From MGBC120314 sp964403785 (GTDB taxonomy: Bacteria; Bacillota; Clostridia; Lachnospirales; Lachnospiraceae), in assembly GCA_964403785.1 (NCBI GenBank), contig CAYOHM010000027.1:1-22198 (forward strand): a stretch of DNA of 22,198 bases, in the 5' to 3' direction. Positions 1-6,713 of the stretch are shown here, piece after piece. The notes under the pieces are model-generated. The model had not been told where the DNA came from and searched no databases. It was given only the letters and a program-made list of their open reading frames with translations. The position numbers were made by a program, and so were the translations under genes. Position 1 is the stretch's first letter. Every line of letters begins with the position of its first letter.

Positions 1-20
1 TTTCAGGGGGGATTTTATAA

Positions 21-833
21 ATGATAAAGGTTATTGCGATTGATATAGACGGAACCTTGGTAAACAGCCAAAAAGACATTACCGCGCGGACTAAAAAGGC
101 AATTAATGAGGCAAAAAGCAGGGGAACGGAAATAATAATTGCTTCCGGACGTCCGTACTGCGGAGCAGAAAGATATGCAAGGGAGCTTAAGCTTAATGAG
201 GACGGAGGATATCTGCTTTGTTATAACGGCGGTCAGATTGTGGATTTAAGGACAAATGAGGTAGTGTTTGATTCATGTATAGATGATTCTGTAAAATATG
301 AGCTGTGCAGAATTATTAAGTCATATGATGATGCGATTGTTATGACGTACAGGGGTAATATGCTCCTAACGGAAAACGCGGCTGATGAGGGCGTCATAAG
401 GGGTGCAATGCTTAATAATCTTACTCTTTGTGAGGTTGAGGATTTAAGCAGCAACCTCGATTTTAAGGTGGGTAAATTCCTTATGCAGGGCAAACCGGAT
501 TATATCGCTTCAATAGCGGAGCAGGTTCAAAGGAGTGTGGGAAGTCTTGCAACGGTCTGCCGTTCCGAAGGAGTATTCCTTGAAATAATGCCGTACGGAG
601 TCGACAAGGGAAATTCCCTGAAGGAATTTATTGAAAAACAAGGATATGATATGAGCGAGGTAATGGCATTTGGTGATAACTACAATGACACCACAATGCT
701 GATGTATTCCGGTATGGGTGTTGCCATGGGTAATGCCAACGCTGATGTAAAGGCTGTTGCAGATTATGTCACGCTTACAAATGATGAGGATGGAGTGGCG
801 GATGCAATTGAGAAGTTCGTACTTAAATATTGA
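21..833 (+). CDS. Cof-type HAD-IIB family hydrolase (sugar-phosphate or nucleotide phosphatase)
   Basis: This is a 270-residue soluble phosphatase of the haloacid dehalogenase superfamily, Cof/IIB subgroup, which usually dephosphorylates sugar phosphates, FMN or pyridoxal phosphate. The four HAD motifs are visible: DIDGT at residues 8-12 (nucleophile D8, acid/base D10), the Ser of IIASGR near residue 42, K196 in VDKGNS, and GDNYND at 218-223 for magnesium binding. The stretch between motifs II and III is long, as expected for a C2-type cap domain. Length fits the family. A purine-rich AGGGGGG lies about 8 bases upstream of the ATG. The upstream neighbour is outside the window, so its operon is unknown; purA follows under its own promoter. 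Substrates in this family cannot be read from sequence. Confidence 0.93.
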   Translation: MIKVIAIDIDGTLVNSQKDITARTKKAINEAKSRGTEIIIASGRPYCGAERYARELKLNEDGGYLLCYNGGQIVDLRTNEVVFDSCIDDSVKYELCRIIKSYDDAIVMTYRGNMLLTENAADEGVIRGAMLNNLTLCEVEDLSSNLDFKVGKFLMQGKPDYIASIAEQVQRSVGSLATVCRSEGVFLEIMPYGVDKGNSLKEFIEKQGYDMSEVMAFGDNYNDTTMLMYSGMGVAMGNANADVKAVADYVTLTNDEDGVADAIEKFVLKY

Positions 834-849
834 AAATAAAAGTAATGAT

Positions 850-878
850 TTTACATATCTACTGTTTTGTGTTATACT
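850..878 (+). promoter_or_regulatory. Sigma-A type promoter for purA
   Basis: TTTACA at 850-855 and TATACT at 873-878 are separated by exactly 17 bases. This is a good vegetative promoter, 61 bases before the purA start and just after the HAD gene stop. It implies a leader of about 55 bases that contains the TTGCCA/TGGCAA repeat. Confidence 0.65.
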
Positions 879-885
879 GTTTGCG

Positions 886-900
886 TTGCCAAAATGGCAA
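886..900 (+). promoter_or_regulatory. Short inverted repeat in the purA leader (possible operator)
   Basis: TTGCCA (886-891) and TGGCAA (895-900) form a perfect 6-bp inverted repeat around AAA, starting 7 bases after the -10 box. Its position at the start of transcription would suit a repressor site. The regulator is not identifiable and chance occurrence is possible. Confidence 0.3.
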
Positions 901-939
901 TGTTACATAAGTTTTTGATAATCAGAAATGGAGGACTTT

Positions 940-2220
940 ATGGTTAGAGCAATCGTAGGTGCTAACTGGGGTGATGAAGGCAAGGGCAAAATCACCGATA
1001 TGTTGGCGGAGGAGTCAGATATTATTGTAAGATTTCAGGGTGGAAGCAATGCGGGACACACCATCATAAATGATTATGGAAGATTTGCGCTGCATTTACT
1101 TCCGTCAGGAGTTTTTTATAATCATACAACAAGTGTTATCGGTAACGGAGTTGCACTTAATATTCCGTATTTGTTAAACGAGATTAAGGCACTTACCGAT
1201 CAGGGCGTTCCAATGCCGAAGATATTGGTTTCTGACAGGGCACAGATTATGATGCCATACCATGTTGACTTTGATACATACGAGGAGGCAAGGCTTGCAG
1301 GTAAGGCCTTTGGTTCTACAAAGTCGGGAATTGCTCCGTTTTATTCAGATAAATACGCTAAGGTAGGTTTTCAGGTAAGTGAGTTATTTGATGAAGCACT
1401 TCTTCGTGAAAAGGTTGACCGTGTTGTAGAGTACAAGAATATTTTACTGGAGCATTTATACCATAAGCCTCTTATTGATGCGGATGAGACGTTTAAGCTC
1501 CTTCTTTCGTACAGGGATATGATTGCTCCGTATGTGGGCGATGTTTCAACATTTCTCCATGATGCCATAAGGGACGGCAAAAATATTCTTCTTGAGGGAC
1601 AGCTTGGTGCATTAAAGGACCCTGACCACGGAATTTATCCGATGGTTACCTCCTCATCCACACTTGCGGCTTATGGAGCGATAGGTGCAGGCATCCCTGC
1701 AGCAGAGATTAAGGATGTAATTACGGTTGTCAAGGCATATTCATCAGCAGTCGGCGGCGGAGCATTTGTCAGCGAAATATTTGATGATGCGGCTGATGAG
1801 CTGAGAAGACGCGGAGGCGACAAGGGCGAATTCGGAGCTACAACCGGAAGACCGAGAAGAGTGGGCTGGTTTGACGCAGTCGCAACACGCTACGGTGTGA
1901 GAATGCAGGGAACAACGCAGGTTGCACTTACGGTTATTGATGTTCTCGGTTATCTTGATGAGATTCCAATCTGTGTAGGATATGAAATAGACGGTAAGGT
2001 TACTAAGGATTTCCCTGTAACGCATTTGCTTGAAAAGGCTAAACCTGTACTTGAGGTTATGCCGGGCTGGAAGTGCAATATACGCGGAATCAAGAATTAT
2101 GAGGACCTTCCTGAAAATTGCCGCAGGTACATTGAGAGAATTGAGAAGGAAATTGAAGCTCCGATTACAATGGTTTCAAACGGACCGGAAAGACATGAAA
2201 TTATCAGGAGAAATCATTAA
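940..2220 (+). CDS. purA: Adenylosuccinate synthetase
   Basis: The enzyme joins IMP and aspartate using GTP to give adenylosuccinate, the first committed step from IMP to AMP. The start chosen is the ATG at 940, because GGAGG at 930-934 lies 5 bases before it; an in-frame ATG at 928 overlaps that ribosome binding site. The product is 426 residues, the usual family length. Visible motifs are the P-loop-like WGDEGKGK at residues 10-17 with catalytic D12, QGGSNAGHT with catalytic H40, and GATTGR at 299-304 for the aspartate-binding loop. The segment usually read as TRVGxGPFPTE is SAVGGGAFVSE here, so this is a divergent clade; from memory I associate it with clostridial relatives and do not take it as evidence of inactivity. 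It is transcribed from its own promoter and converges on a small membrane-protein gene one base beyond its stop. Confidence 0.97.
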   Translation: MVRAIVGANWGDEGKGKITDMLAEESDIIVRFQGGSNAGHTIINDYGRFALHLLPSGVFYNHTTSVIGNGVALNIPYLLNEIKALTDQGVPMPKILVSDRAQIMMPYHVDFDTYEEARLAGKAFGSTKSGIAPFYSDKYAKVGFQVSELFDEALLREKVDRVVEYKNILLEHLYHKPLIDADETFKLLLSYRDMIAPYVGDVSTFLHDAIRDGKNILLEGQLGALKDPDHGIYPMVTSSSTLAAYGAIGAGIPAAEIKDVITVVKAYSSAVGGGAFVSEIFDDAADELRRRGGDKGEFGATTGRPRRVGWFDAVATRYGVRMQGTTQVALTVIDVLGYLDEIPICVGYEIDGKVTKDFPVTHLLEKAKPVLEVMPGWKCNIRGIKNYEDLPENCRRYIERIEKEIEAPITMVSNGPERHEIIRRNH

Positions 2221-2221
2221 A

Positions 2222-2443
2222 TTATGATTTATCTTCATCCTCGATTTTAATTTTCGAGTTCTTATTGAAGGCTCTGAAAAGGAAAAGATATACATACAAA
2301 ATTACGGGGATGAATATAGTGCCGAATATGGAAGCTTTGAGCATGGAGAGTGCAAAATCACTTCCGATTATTGCACACACCAAGGTTGTGACATATAAAG
2401 ATATAAGCAGAAAAACTCCAAGTAATGCACCAATGCGTTTCAT
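2222..2443 (-). CDS. Small two-helix membrane protein of unknown function
   Basis: This 73-residue protein has two hydrophobic segments, about residues 4-24 and 33-52, followed by a charged C-terminal tail rich in Lys, Glu and Asp. The start at 2443 is chosen because a reverse-strand AGGAGG lies 7 bases upstream (2450s); a longer frame reaching 2476 has no comparable site. The pattern of two helices with a short acidic/basic tail is common in clostridial small integral membrane proteins, but I do not recognise a named family. It converges with purA, the two stops being one base apart with no room for a separate terminator, and it is divergent from deoD. Confidence 0.72.
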   Translation of the reverse strand: MKRIGALLGVFLLISLYVTTLVCAIIGSDFALSMLKASIFGTIFIPVILYVYLFLFRAFNKNSKIKIEDEDKS

Positions 2444-2478
2444 AGAAAACCTCCTGACAAAGCAGTTTAAAAACAAGC

Positions 2479-2505
2479 GGCAAAGGGCTTCGTGAGCTTT
2501 TTGCC
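2479..2505 (+). promoter_or_regulatory. Imperfect hairpin between the divergent small membrane gene and deoD
   Basis: The arms 2479-2489 and 2495-2505 pair over 11 positions around a TCGTG loop. Two of the pairs are G-T wobbles, so the structure is stable only in plus-strand RNA. No T-run follows directly, so it is not a good terminator. It overlaps the possible -35 box of deoD. Confidence 0.3.
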
Positions 2506-2529
2506 TCCGGTATCATCATATTATATATA
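2501..2529 (+). promoter_or_regulatory. Possible deoD promoter
   Basis: TTGCCT (2501-2506) and TATATA (2524-2529) are spaced by 17 bases. The surrounding DNA is AT-rich, so other -10 choices such as TATAAA are possible. It lies about 50 bases before the deoD start. Confidence 0.35.
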
Positions 2530-2580
2530 AATTTCTAAAAAAAGCAAAGAACTTTTTATAAAAATCAGGGAGGTATTACT

Positions 2581-3285
2581 ATGGGAACACCGCATAATGC
2601 TGCACAAAAGGGAGATATCGCAGGAACAGTGCTGATGCCGGGAGATCCGCTTCGCGCAAAGTACATTGCAGAAAATTTTCTCTCAGAGGTTAAGTGTTTT
2701 AATACGGTCCGCAATATGCTTGGTTTTACAGGCATATATAACGGAAAAAGGATTTCCGTTATGGGAAGCGGAATGGGTATGCCGTCAATAGGAATTTACT
2801 CATATGAGCTCTTTTCTATGTATGACGTGGACAGTATAATCAGAATTGGCTCTGCCGGAGGAATCAGCGATTCGGTGAAGCTTCGTGATGTTGTGATTGC
2901 GATGGGGGCATCCACCAATTCAAATTATGCCGCGCAATACAAGCTGCCGGGTACGTTTGCACCGATTGCTGATTTTGGGCTTTTAAAGAAAGCGGTCGAA
3001 ACCGCCCAGAAGGAAAATATTAAGGTGGCAGTCGGAAATGTATTGTCTTCGGATGTTTTCTATACGCAGGATGCAGCGGATAATGACCTTTGGAAGCAAA
3101 TGAACATACTTGCCGTGGAAATGGAAACAGCGGCTCTTTATATGAATGCCGCAAGACTTGGAAAGAAGGCTCTTGGTATATTTACAATCTCTGACCATTT
3201 GTATACCAAGGAGGAGTTATCGGCTGATGAGCGTCAGGAATCCTTCCATGAAATGATGAAGCTTGCACTGGAAATTGCAGAATAG
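2581..3285 (+). CDS. deoD: Purine nucleoside phosphorylase, DeoD (hexameric) type
   Basis: The enzyme cleaves purine ribo- and deoxyribonucleosides with phosphate, releasing the base and (deoxy)ribose 1-phosphate, in purine salvage. The 234-residue length is typical of DeoD. Recognisable parts are MPGDPLRAK near residues 19-27 (phosphate-binding arginine), the GSGMGMPS loop, IRIGSAGG, VEMET at 179-183 (ribose-binding Met/Glu), and SDH with D205 matching the catalytic aspartate at 204 in the E. coli enzyme. A GGGAGG ribosome binding site lies about 7 bases before the ATG. The gene is monocistronic here: a divergent gene lies upstream and a strong terminator follows immediately. Adjacency to purA, which also handles purines, is thematically consistent but they do not share an operon. 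Confidence 0.97.
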   Translation: MGTPHNAAQKGDIAGTVLMPGDPLRAKYIAENFLSEVKCFNTVRNMLGFTGIYNGKRISVMGSGMGMPSIGIYSYELFSMYDVDSIIRIGSAGGISDSVKLRDVVIAMGASTNSNYAAQYKLPGTFAPIADFGLLKKAVETAQKENIKVAVGNVLSSDVFYTQDAADNDLWKQMNILAVEMETAALYMNAARLGKKALGIFTISDHLYTKEELSADERQESFHEMMKLALEIAE

Positions 3286-3296
3286 AATGACAAATT

Positions 3297-3355
3297 AAAT
3301 TTGCACAAAATCTGTGGCGGAACACTCCCCACATATTTTGTGCAAATTTTTTTTA
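3297..3355. terminator. Strong, probably bidirectional terminator between deoD and the spoIIQ-like gene
   Basis: A perfect 15-bp inverted repeat (AAATTTGCACAAAAT at 3297-3311, its complement at 3335-3349) continues into a second stem TGTGG/CCACA around a loop of about 11 bases, then a run of T at 3346-3354. It terminates deoD on the plus strand. It also lies just beyond the stop of the minus-strand spoIIQ-like gene, whose TTA stop codon (read as TAA) sits in the T-run at 3353-3355. Confidence 0.85.
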
Positions 3356-4171
3356 TTCAGTATAAAACAAAGGATTCTCGGGCTCTCCATTGTGGGTGAG
3401 CTTAAAATAAATACCGCTTCCCTCGGTTGTGTAATAAATTGTCGGCTCGGCAACAGTACCTATTATAGCACCGCCAAGGACAACCTCTCCTTCGTTTACA
3501 CGCAGGTCGCCAATCTGACCGTAGGATGCGATATAGCCGTCACCGAGGTCGATTGAAACGGTGCAGCCCATTTCCTCATCATATGTTATTGCTGAAACAG
3601 TACCGGTAGCAGCCGCATAGACATTTTCTCCGACAGCTCCCGAGATATAAAGCCCCGGATTGCATTTATAAACATTAAGCGTTGGAAAATAAATGGTGTT
3701 GTCCATATTATATTCAAGAATTATCTCGCCCTCGACAGGAAGCTTTAATGTGTCATATGGTCCGAAGGAGTAGCTTGCATTAACGGAGTTTGGAGATAAA
3801 ACCGGAATGTCCTGTGCTGTCTCGTTTGCGTCACTTACAGCATCATTTGAAGCGGCCTTGGGGCTTGCCTCGTTTTCTGCATAGGGGTCATCCTCGTCAA
3901 TTTCCGTAAGAGAAGAATTTCCGCCCTTTGTAATGCCTGCGGAATTGTCAGTACTTTTTGAAATGCTTTCTTTAATTTCTGTGCTTTCGGTATCCTGTGC
4001 AAGTTTGTTATCCTGTGTTTCGTTTAAATCAACATAGTTGTTTGAATTGTCATTTCCGGAACCCCTCTTTATAGCTGATGCCACTGCAATGGCAAGTGTG
4101 ATTACAAGAGCCGTGGTAATAAAAAGGGATAATATAGCTTCTGTACGTTTTGAATTGGAGTTATTTCTCAT
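3353..4171 (-). CDS. SpoIIQ-like M23/LytM-domain protein lacking zinc ligands
   Basis: This is a 272-residue membrane-anchored protein. The start at 4171 has GAGGTG six bases upstream; GTG at 4180 and ATG at 4177 in the same frame overlap or crowd that site. Residues 12-34 form one transmembrane helix, residues about 35-140 are a low-complexity Asn/Ser/Thr/Glu linker, and residues 144-272 match a LytM (peptidase M23) fold, with VYAAATGTVS, a GDGYIASY strand and a final PENPLFY. In active M23 enzymes the ligands are H in HxGxD, its D, and HxH. Here the equivalent places read CNPGLYI (170-176), YIASYGQ (213-219) and SGIYFKL (252-258), so all four appear lost. SpoIIQ works in the forespore membrane, docking to SpoIIIAH during engulfment. 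The gene follows a spoIID-like gene, as in many clostridia. The structural role is inferred from architecture and context. Confidence 0.72.
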   Translation of the reverse strand: MRNNSNSKRTEAILSLFITTALVITLAIAVASAIKRGSGNDNSNNYVDLNETQDNKLAQDTESTEIKESISKSTDNSAGITKGGNSSLTEIDEDDPYAENEASPKAASNDAVSDANETAQDIPVLSPNSVNASYSFGPYDTLKLPVEGEIILEYNMDNTIYFPTLNVYKCNPGLYISGAVGENVYAAATGTVSAITYDEEMGCTVSIDLGDGYIASYGQIGDLRVNEGEVVLGGAIIGTVAEPTIYYTTEGSGIYFKLTHNGEPENPLFYTE

Positions 4172-4220
4172 TATCATCACCTCTGAGAATATGTTTGCCT
4201 TAAATTCAAAACTTTATTCT

Positions 4221-5156
4221 TTAACTGTCAATTTTTTTAATTTCTACATCATCATAGAAATAATCTATTATGGCTTCACAGGATTCCCCGTCCATAGCCA
4301 TACGCAGGGCATATGCAAGACTTATGCCGTATCCGTGGCCGATACCCTTGGTGATTATCTTAAGGGAGTTTTCGTAGCAGGTTATCGTAAAGCACGGTGA
4401 GTTAAGAGAGAATATTTCTACAAATTCATCACCGCTTAAGTCCATATCACCCAGCTTTAGGGAGGTAACACAGCCGGCGCAGTCCCTTCCCGTAATCTGA
4501 ATTTTTTCTTTTAATTCAGTGCCGGAATCATTTAATACAGCTTCTTCATAATAATTGTTAATAATATTTATAAATTCATTGCTTGTAAATCTGTTTACTG
4601 CCAGAAAAGAATTTTCCTCAAGGTCCTTGTTAGTATTTACCGATTTGATGTAAGGGTATTTGGAGGTGTCATCAAAGGTTCTTGTCATACCGGGACTTAT
4701 TAGATGGTAAAAGGGCGTAATTACTGCATCATTGTAGGTTATCACCTGATTTTTTACTGCTTCAATATTTTGCAGAATTTTGTTATGGTATTCCTCATAT
4801 TTATCATTCCAATATATTTTCAGGTCATCCTCGGAAATGTAATATTCACCGAGAAGCTCCTCGGATAATACATGTGTAAGCGTATTCGATATAACACAGC
4901 ACAGCTTAATAAGCTCATCATACTGCATTGCAGCGTTGTCAAACGAAATCATCATGCGGGCAACCATGCCATGCAGGTATAAGGAATAATCAATGGACTG
5001 TTCAATATTTTTATCCTCTATAACAACTACACGGCCATCATAGGAGATTTCGTTTTCTGCGGTATCGGATGCGGGATTTTGCAACGCTGTTATAAAATAA
5101 GGTATGAATAAAATAAGCAATATAAGGATTGTGAAATTAATAAATAATTTTTTCAT
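4221..5156 (-). CDS. SpoIID-like protein, predicted to lack the catalytic glutamate
   Basis: This is a 311-residue protein starting at 5156, where reverse-strand GGAGG lies 6-7 bases before the ATG; an upstream in-frame extension to 5237 would run into the repeat element and is rejected. Residues 4-25 form a transmembrane or signal-anchor helix. The C-terminal part contains GIGHGYGIS followed by a helix and IIDYFYDDVEI, which is the SpoIID/LytB C-terminal signature (GHGVGMSQ, then ILxxYY). Known SpoIID is a lytic transglycosylase that thins septal peptidoglycan with SpoIIM and SpoIIP. The family motif resembling GVVAAEMPASF aligns with GMVARMMISF at residues 63-72, putting Met68 where the catalytic Glu should be. 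It is the promoter-proximal gene of the pair with the spoIIQ-like gene, 49 bases apart. Confidence 0.72.
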   Translation of the reverse strand: MKKLFINFTILILLILFIPYFITALQNPASDTAENEISYDGRVVVIEDKNIEQSIDYSLYLHGMVARMMISFDNAAMQYDELIKLCCVISNTLTHVLSEELLGEYYISEDDLKIYWNDKYEEYHNKILQNIEAVKNQVITYNDAVITPFYHLISPGMTRTFDDTSKYPYIKSVNTNKDLEENSFLAVNRFTSNEFINIINNYYEEAVLNDSGTELKEKIQITGRDCAGCVTSLKLGDMDLSGDEFVEIFSLNSPCFTITCYENSLKIITKGIGHGYGISLAYALRMAMDGESCEAIIDYFYDDVEIKKIDS

Positions 5157-5173
5157 GTATGCCTCCGATGATT

Positions 5174-5340
5174 TTTGAGTTTCCGTATTTTTTATTTTAT
5201 GGTACATATCACGAAGTGATATGGTAATTTTGCACAAGAATTGCGATAAGTAAGCTAGCTTACTTTGCGCAATTCTCGTGCAAATTGCTTATGAAGCTAC
5301 GCTTCATAGCACCTTAAAATAAAAAATACGGAAACTCAAG
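5174..5340. mobile_element. 167-bp cloverleaf-type palindromic element (MITE-like), complete copy
   Basis: The element has 30-bp terminal inverted repeats (5174-5203 and 5311-5340; 28 of 30 match, termini YTTGAGTTTCCG) enclosing three further hairpins. Hairpin A pairs ATATCAC with GTGATAT (5206-5222). Hairpin B pairs 5229-5245 with 5268-5284 (one mismatch in 17) and carries at its tip the perfect palindrome AAGTAAGCTAGCTTACTT (5248-5265). Hairpin C pairs TATGAAGC with GCTTCATA (5290-5308). Folded, this is an outer stem with three arms. The flanks CCGATGATT (5165-5173) and CCGATGACT (5341-5349) match at 8 of 9 positions and look like a target-site duplication. It encodes no protein. It lies between the divergent spoIID-like and pfp genes. 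A second copy begins at 22127. Confidence 0.85.
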
Positions 5341-5343
5341 CCG

Positions 5344-5372
5344 ATGACTTTATTGATAAGCTGTGGTATAAT
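5344..5372 (+). promoter_or_regulatory. Probable pfp promoter abutting the repeat element
   Basis: A perfect TATAAT lies at 5367-5372 with ATGACT at 5344-5349, spacing 17 bases. The -35 part falls inside the right-hand flanking duplication of the cloverleaf element, so the insertion sits at the edge of this promoter. The -10 is strong; the -35 match is partial. Confidence 0.5.
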
Positions 5373-5434
5373 ATTAAATTGGGAATATATTAAAGCATTT
5401 AGTTATAAATTTTATGCACAAGGGGGATAATAAT

Positions 5435-6652
5435 ATGAGTAGAAATTGTCTTGTGGCGCAGTCCGGCGGACCGACTGCTGCAATCAACGCATCGCTTGCC
5501 GGCGTTATTGAACAGAGCCTGAAAAGTGATGATATTGATGTGGTATATGGCGCCAGAAATGGTGTGCAGGGCATAATTGAGGACAGGCTGGTAACACTTA
5601 ATGACATTTTTGCCTCTGAGGGCAAAATAGAAATGTTAAAGAATACACCGGCAATGTTTCTGGGTTCCTGTAGATATAAGCTGGCAGATTACACAAAGGA
5701 TACAACGGACTATGACCGGATATGTGAAATCTTTCTAAAGTATGACATTGGATATTTCTTTTATATCGGCGGTAATGATTCGATGGATACGGTCGCTAAG
5801 CTCTCTGGATATGTCAGGGATAAGGGGCTGCAGGTTAAGATAGTCGGCGTGCCAAAAACTATTGACAATGACCTATTCTGCATCGACCACACCCCAGGTT
5901 TTGGCTCTGCGGCAAAATACATTGCAACCTCCATTCTTGAAATGGCTCATGACACATATATTTATCATATAGACACTGTACTTATTGTTGAGATTATGGG
6001 AAGAAATGCGGGATGGCTGACGGCTGCATCAGCTCTTGCAAGAACACAGTACAGTGAAGCACCGCATCTTATATATCTTCCGGAAAGGGCATTTGATAAG
6101 AAAGCCTTTGTTGAAAAGGTTAAGTCGCTTCTTAGCGAAAAGCACCATGTTATTGTAGCCGTATCCGAGGGAATCAAGGACGGCGACGGCAATTATATTT
6201 CCGCACAGGGCGGGCGTGTTGATAAATTCGGACACGTAATGTTAAGCGGAACCGGAAATGTGCTTGAGGACCTTGTTGCAGATGAAATAGGCTGTAAGGT
6301 CAGAAGCGTAGAGCTTAATGTGCTTCAGAGGTCAGCTTCACATATTTCGTCCAAGACGGATATTGATGAGAGCTTCAGGCTTGGAATAAATGCGGTTGAA
6401 CTTGCACTTTCAGGCAGCACCGGAGTGATGTCAACGCTCACGAGAGTTTCTGATGAACCATATAGAGTGGAATTTGGTCAGGCAGATATAGAAAAAATTG
6501 CAAATTTTGAAAAAAAGATACCGCAGGAGTGGATAAGCGAGGACGGATGCGATGTTCTGGAACCGATGATAACTTACTTAAGGCCATTGGTTGCCGGAGA
6601 AAATACGATTAAATATACAAATGGAATTCCTGAGTATCTGTTTTTGAATTAA
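5435..6652 (+). CDS. pfp: Phosphofructokinase, pyrophosphate-dependent type
   Basis: The enzyme interconverts fructose 6-phosphate and fructose 1,6-bisphosphate. The start at 5435 follows AGGGGG by about 8 bases; an in-frame ATG at 5414 lies upstream of that site. The product is 405 residues, longer than the roughly 320-residue bacterial ATP enzymes and matching the PPi-using group. Two discriminating positions agree: GGNDS at 112-116 has Asp where ATP enzymes have Gly (GGDGS), and PKTIDND at 140-146 has Lys where ATP enzymes have Gly (PGTIDND). MGRNAGW at 188-194 is the substrate-binding motif. The donor assignment follows from known residue rules and is not tested here. It begins a plus-strand run with the YitT-family gene and dtd, and carries its own promoter next to the repeat element. 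Confidence 0.92.
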   Translation: MSRNCLVAQSGGPTAAINASLAGVIEQSLKSDDIDVVYGARNGVQGIIEDRLVTLNDIFASEGKIEMLKNTPAMFLGSCRYKLADYTKDTTDYDRICEIFLKYDIGYFFYIGGNDSMDTVAKLSGYVRDKGLQVKIVGVPKTIDNDLFCIDHTPGFGSAAKYIATSILEMAHDTYIYHIDTVLIVEIMGRNAGWLTAASALARTQYSEAPHLIYLPERAFDKKAFVEKVKSLLSEKHHVIVAVSEGIKDGDGNYISAQGGRVDKFGHVMLSGTGNVLEDLVADEIGCKVRSVELNVLQRSASHISSKTDIDESFRLGINAVELALSGSTGVMSTLTRVSDEPYRVEFGQADIEKIANFEKKIPQEWISEDGCDVLEPMITYLRPLVAGENTIKYTNGIPEYLFLN

Positions 6653-6713
6653 TCCCATAATTACGGGCAGAATAATGCGGGAATTATCGTAAATTCTGTT
6701 TGTGGAGGTTTTT

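Noticed and set aside
4038..4400. Plus-strand open frame of 120 codons
   Set aside because: It lies antisense across the start of the spoIIQ-like gene and the end of the spoIID-like gene, has no ribosome binding site and no recognisable domain.
5174..5340. The cloverleaf fold as a tRNA or tRNA-like gene
   Set aside because: The acceptor-like stem is 30 bp, there is no T-arm TTCRA sequence, no anticodon loop of 7 bases and no CCA context. Arm B is 17 bp with a self-complementary tip. The similarity is only in the number of arms.
6653..6713. Terminator between pfp and the YitT-family gene
   Set aside because: ATAATT/AATTAT and CGGG pieces can be paired only weakly and no T-run follows, so read-through from pfp is more likely.
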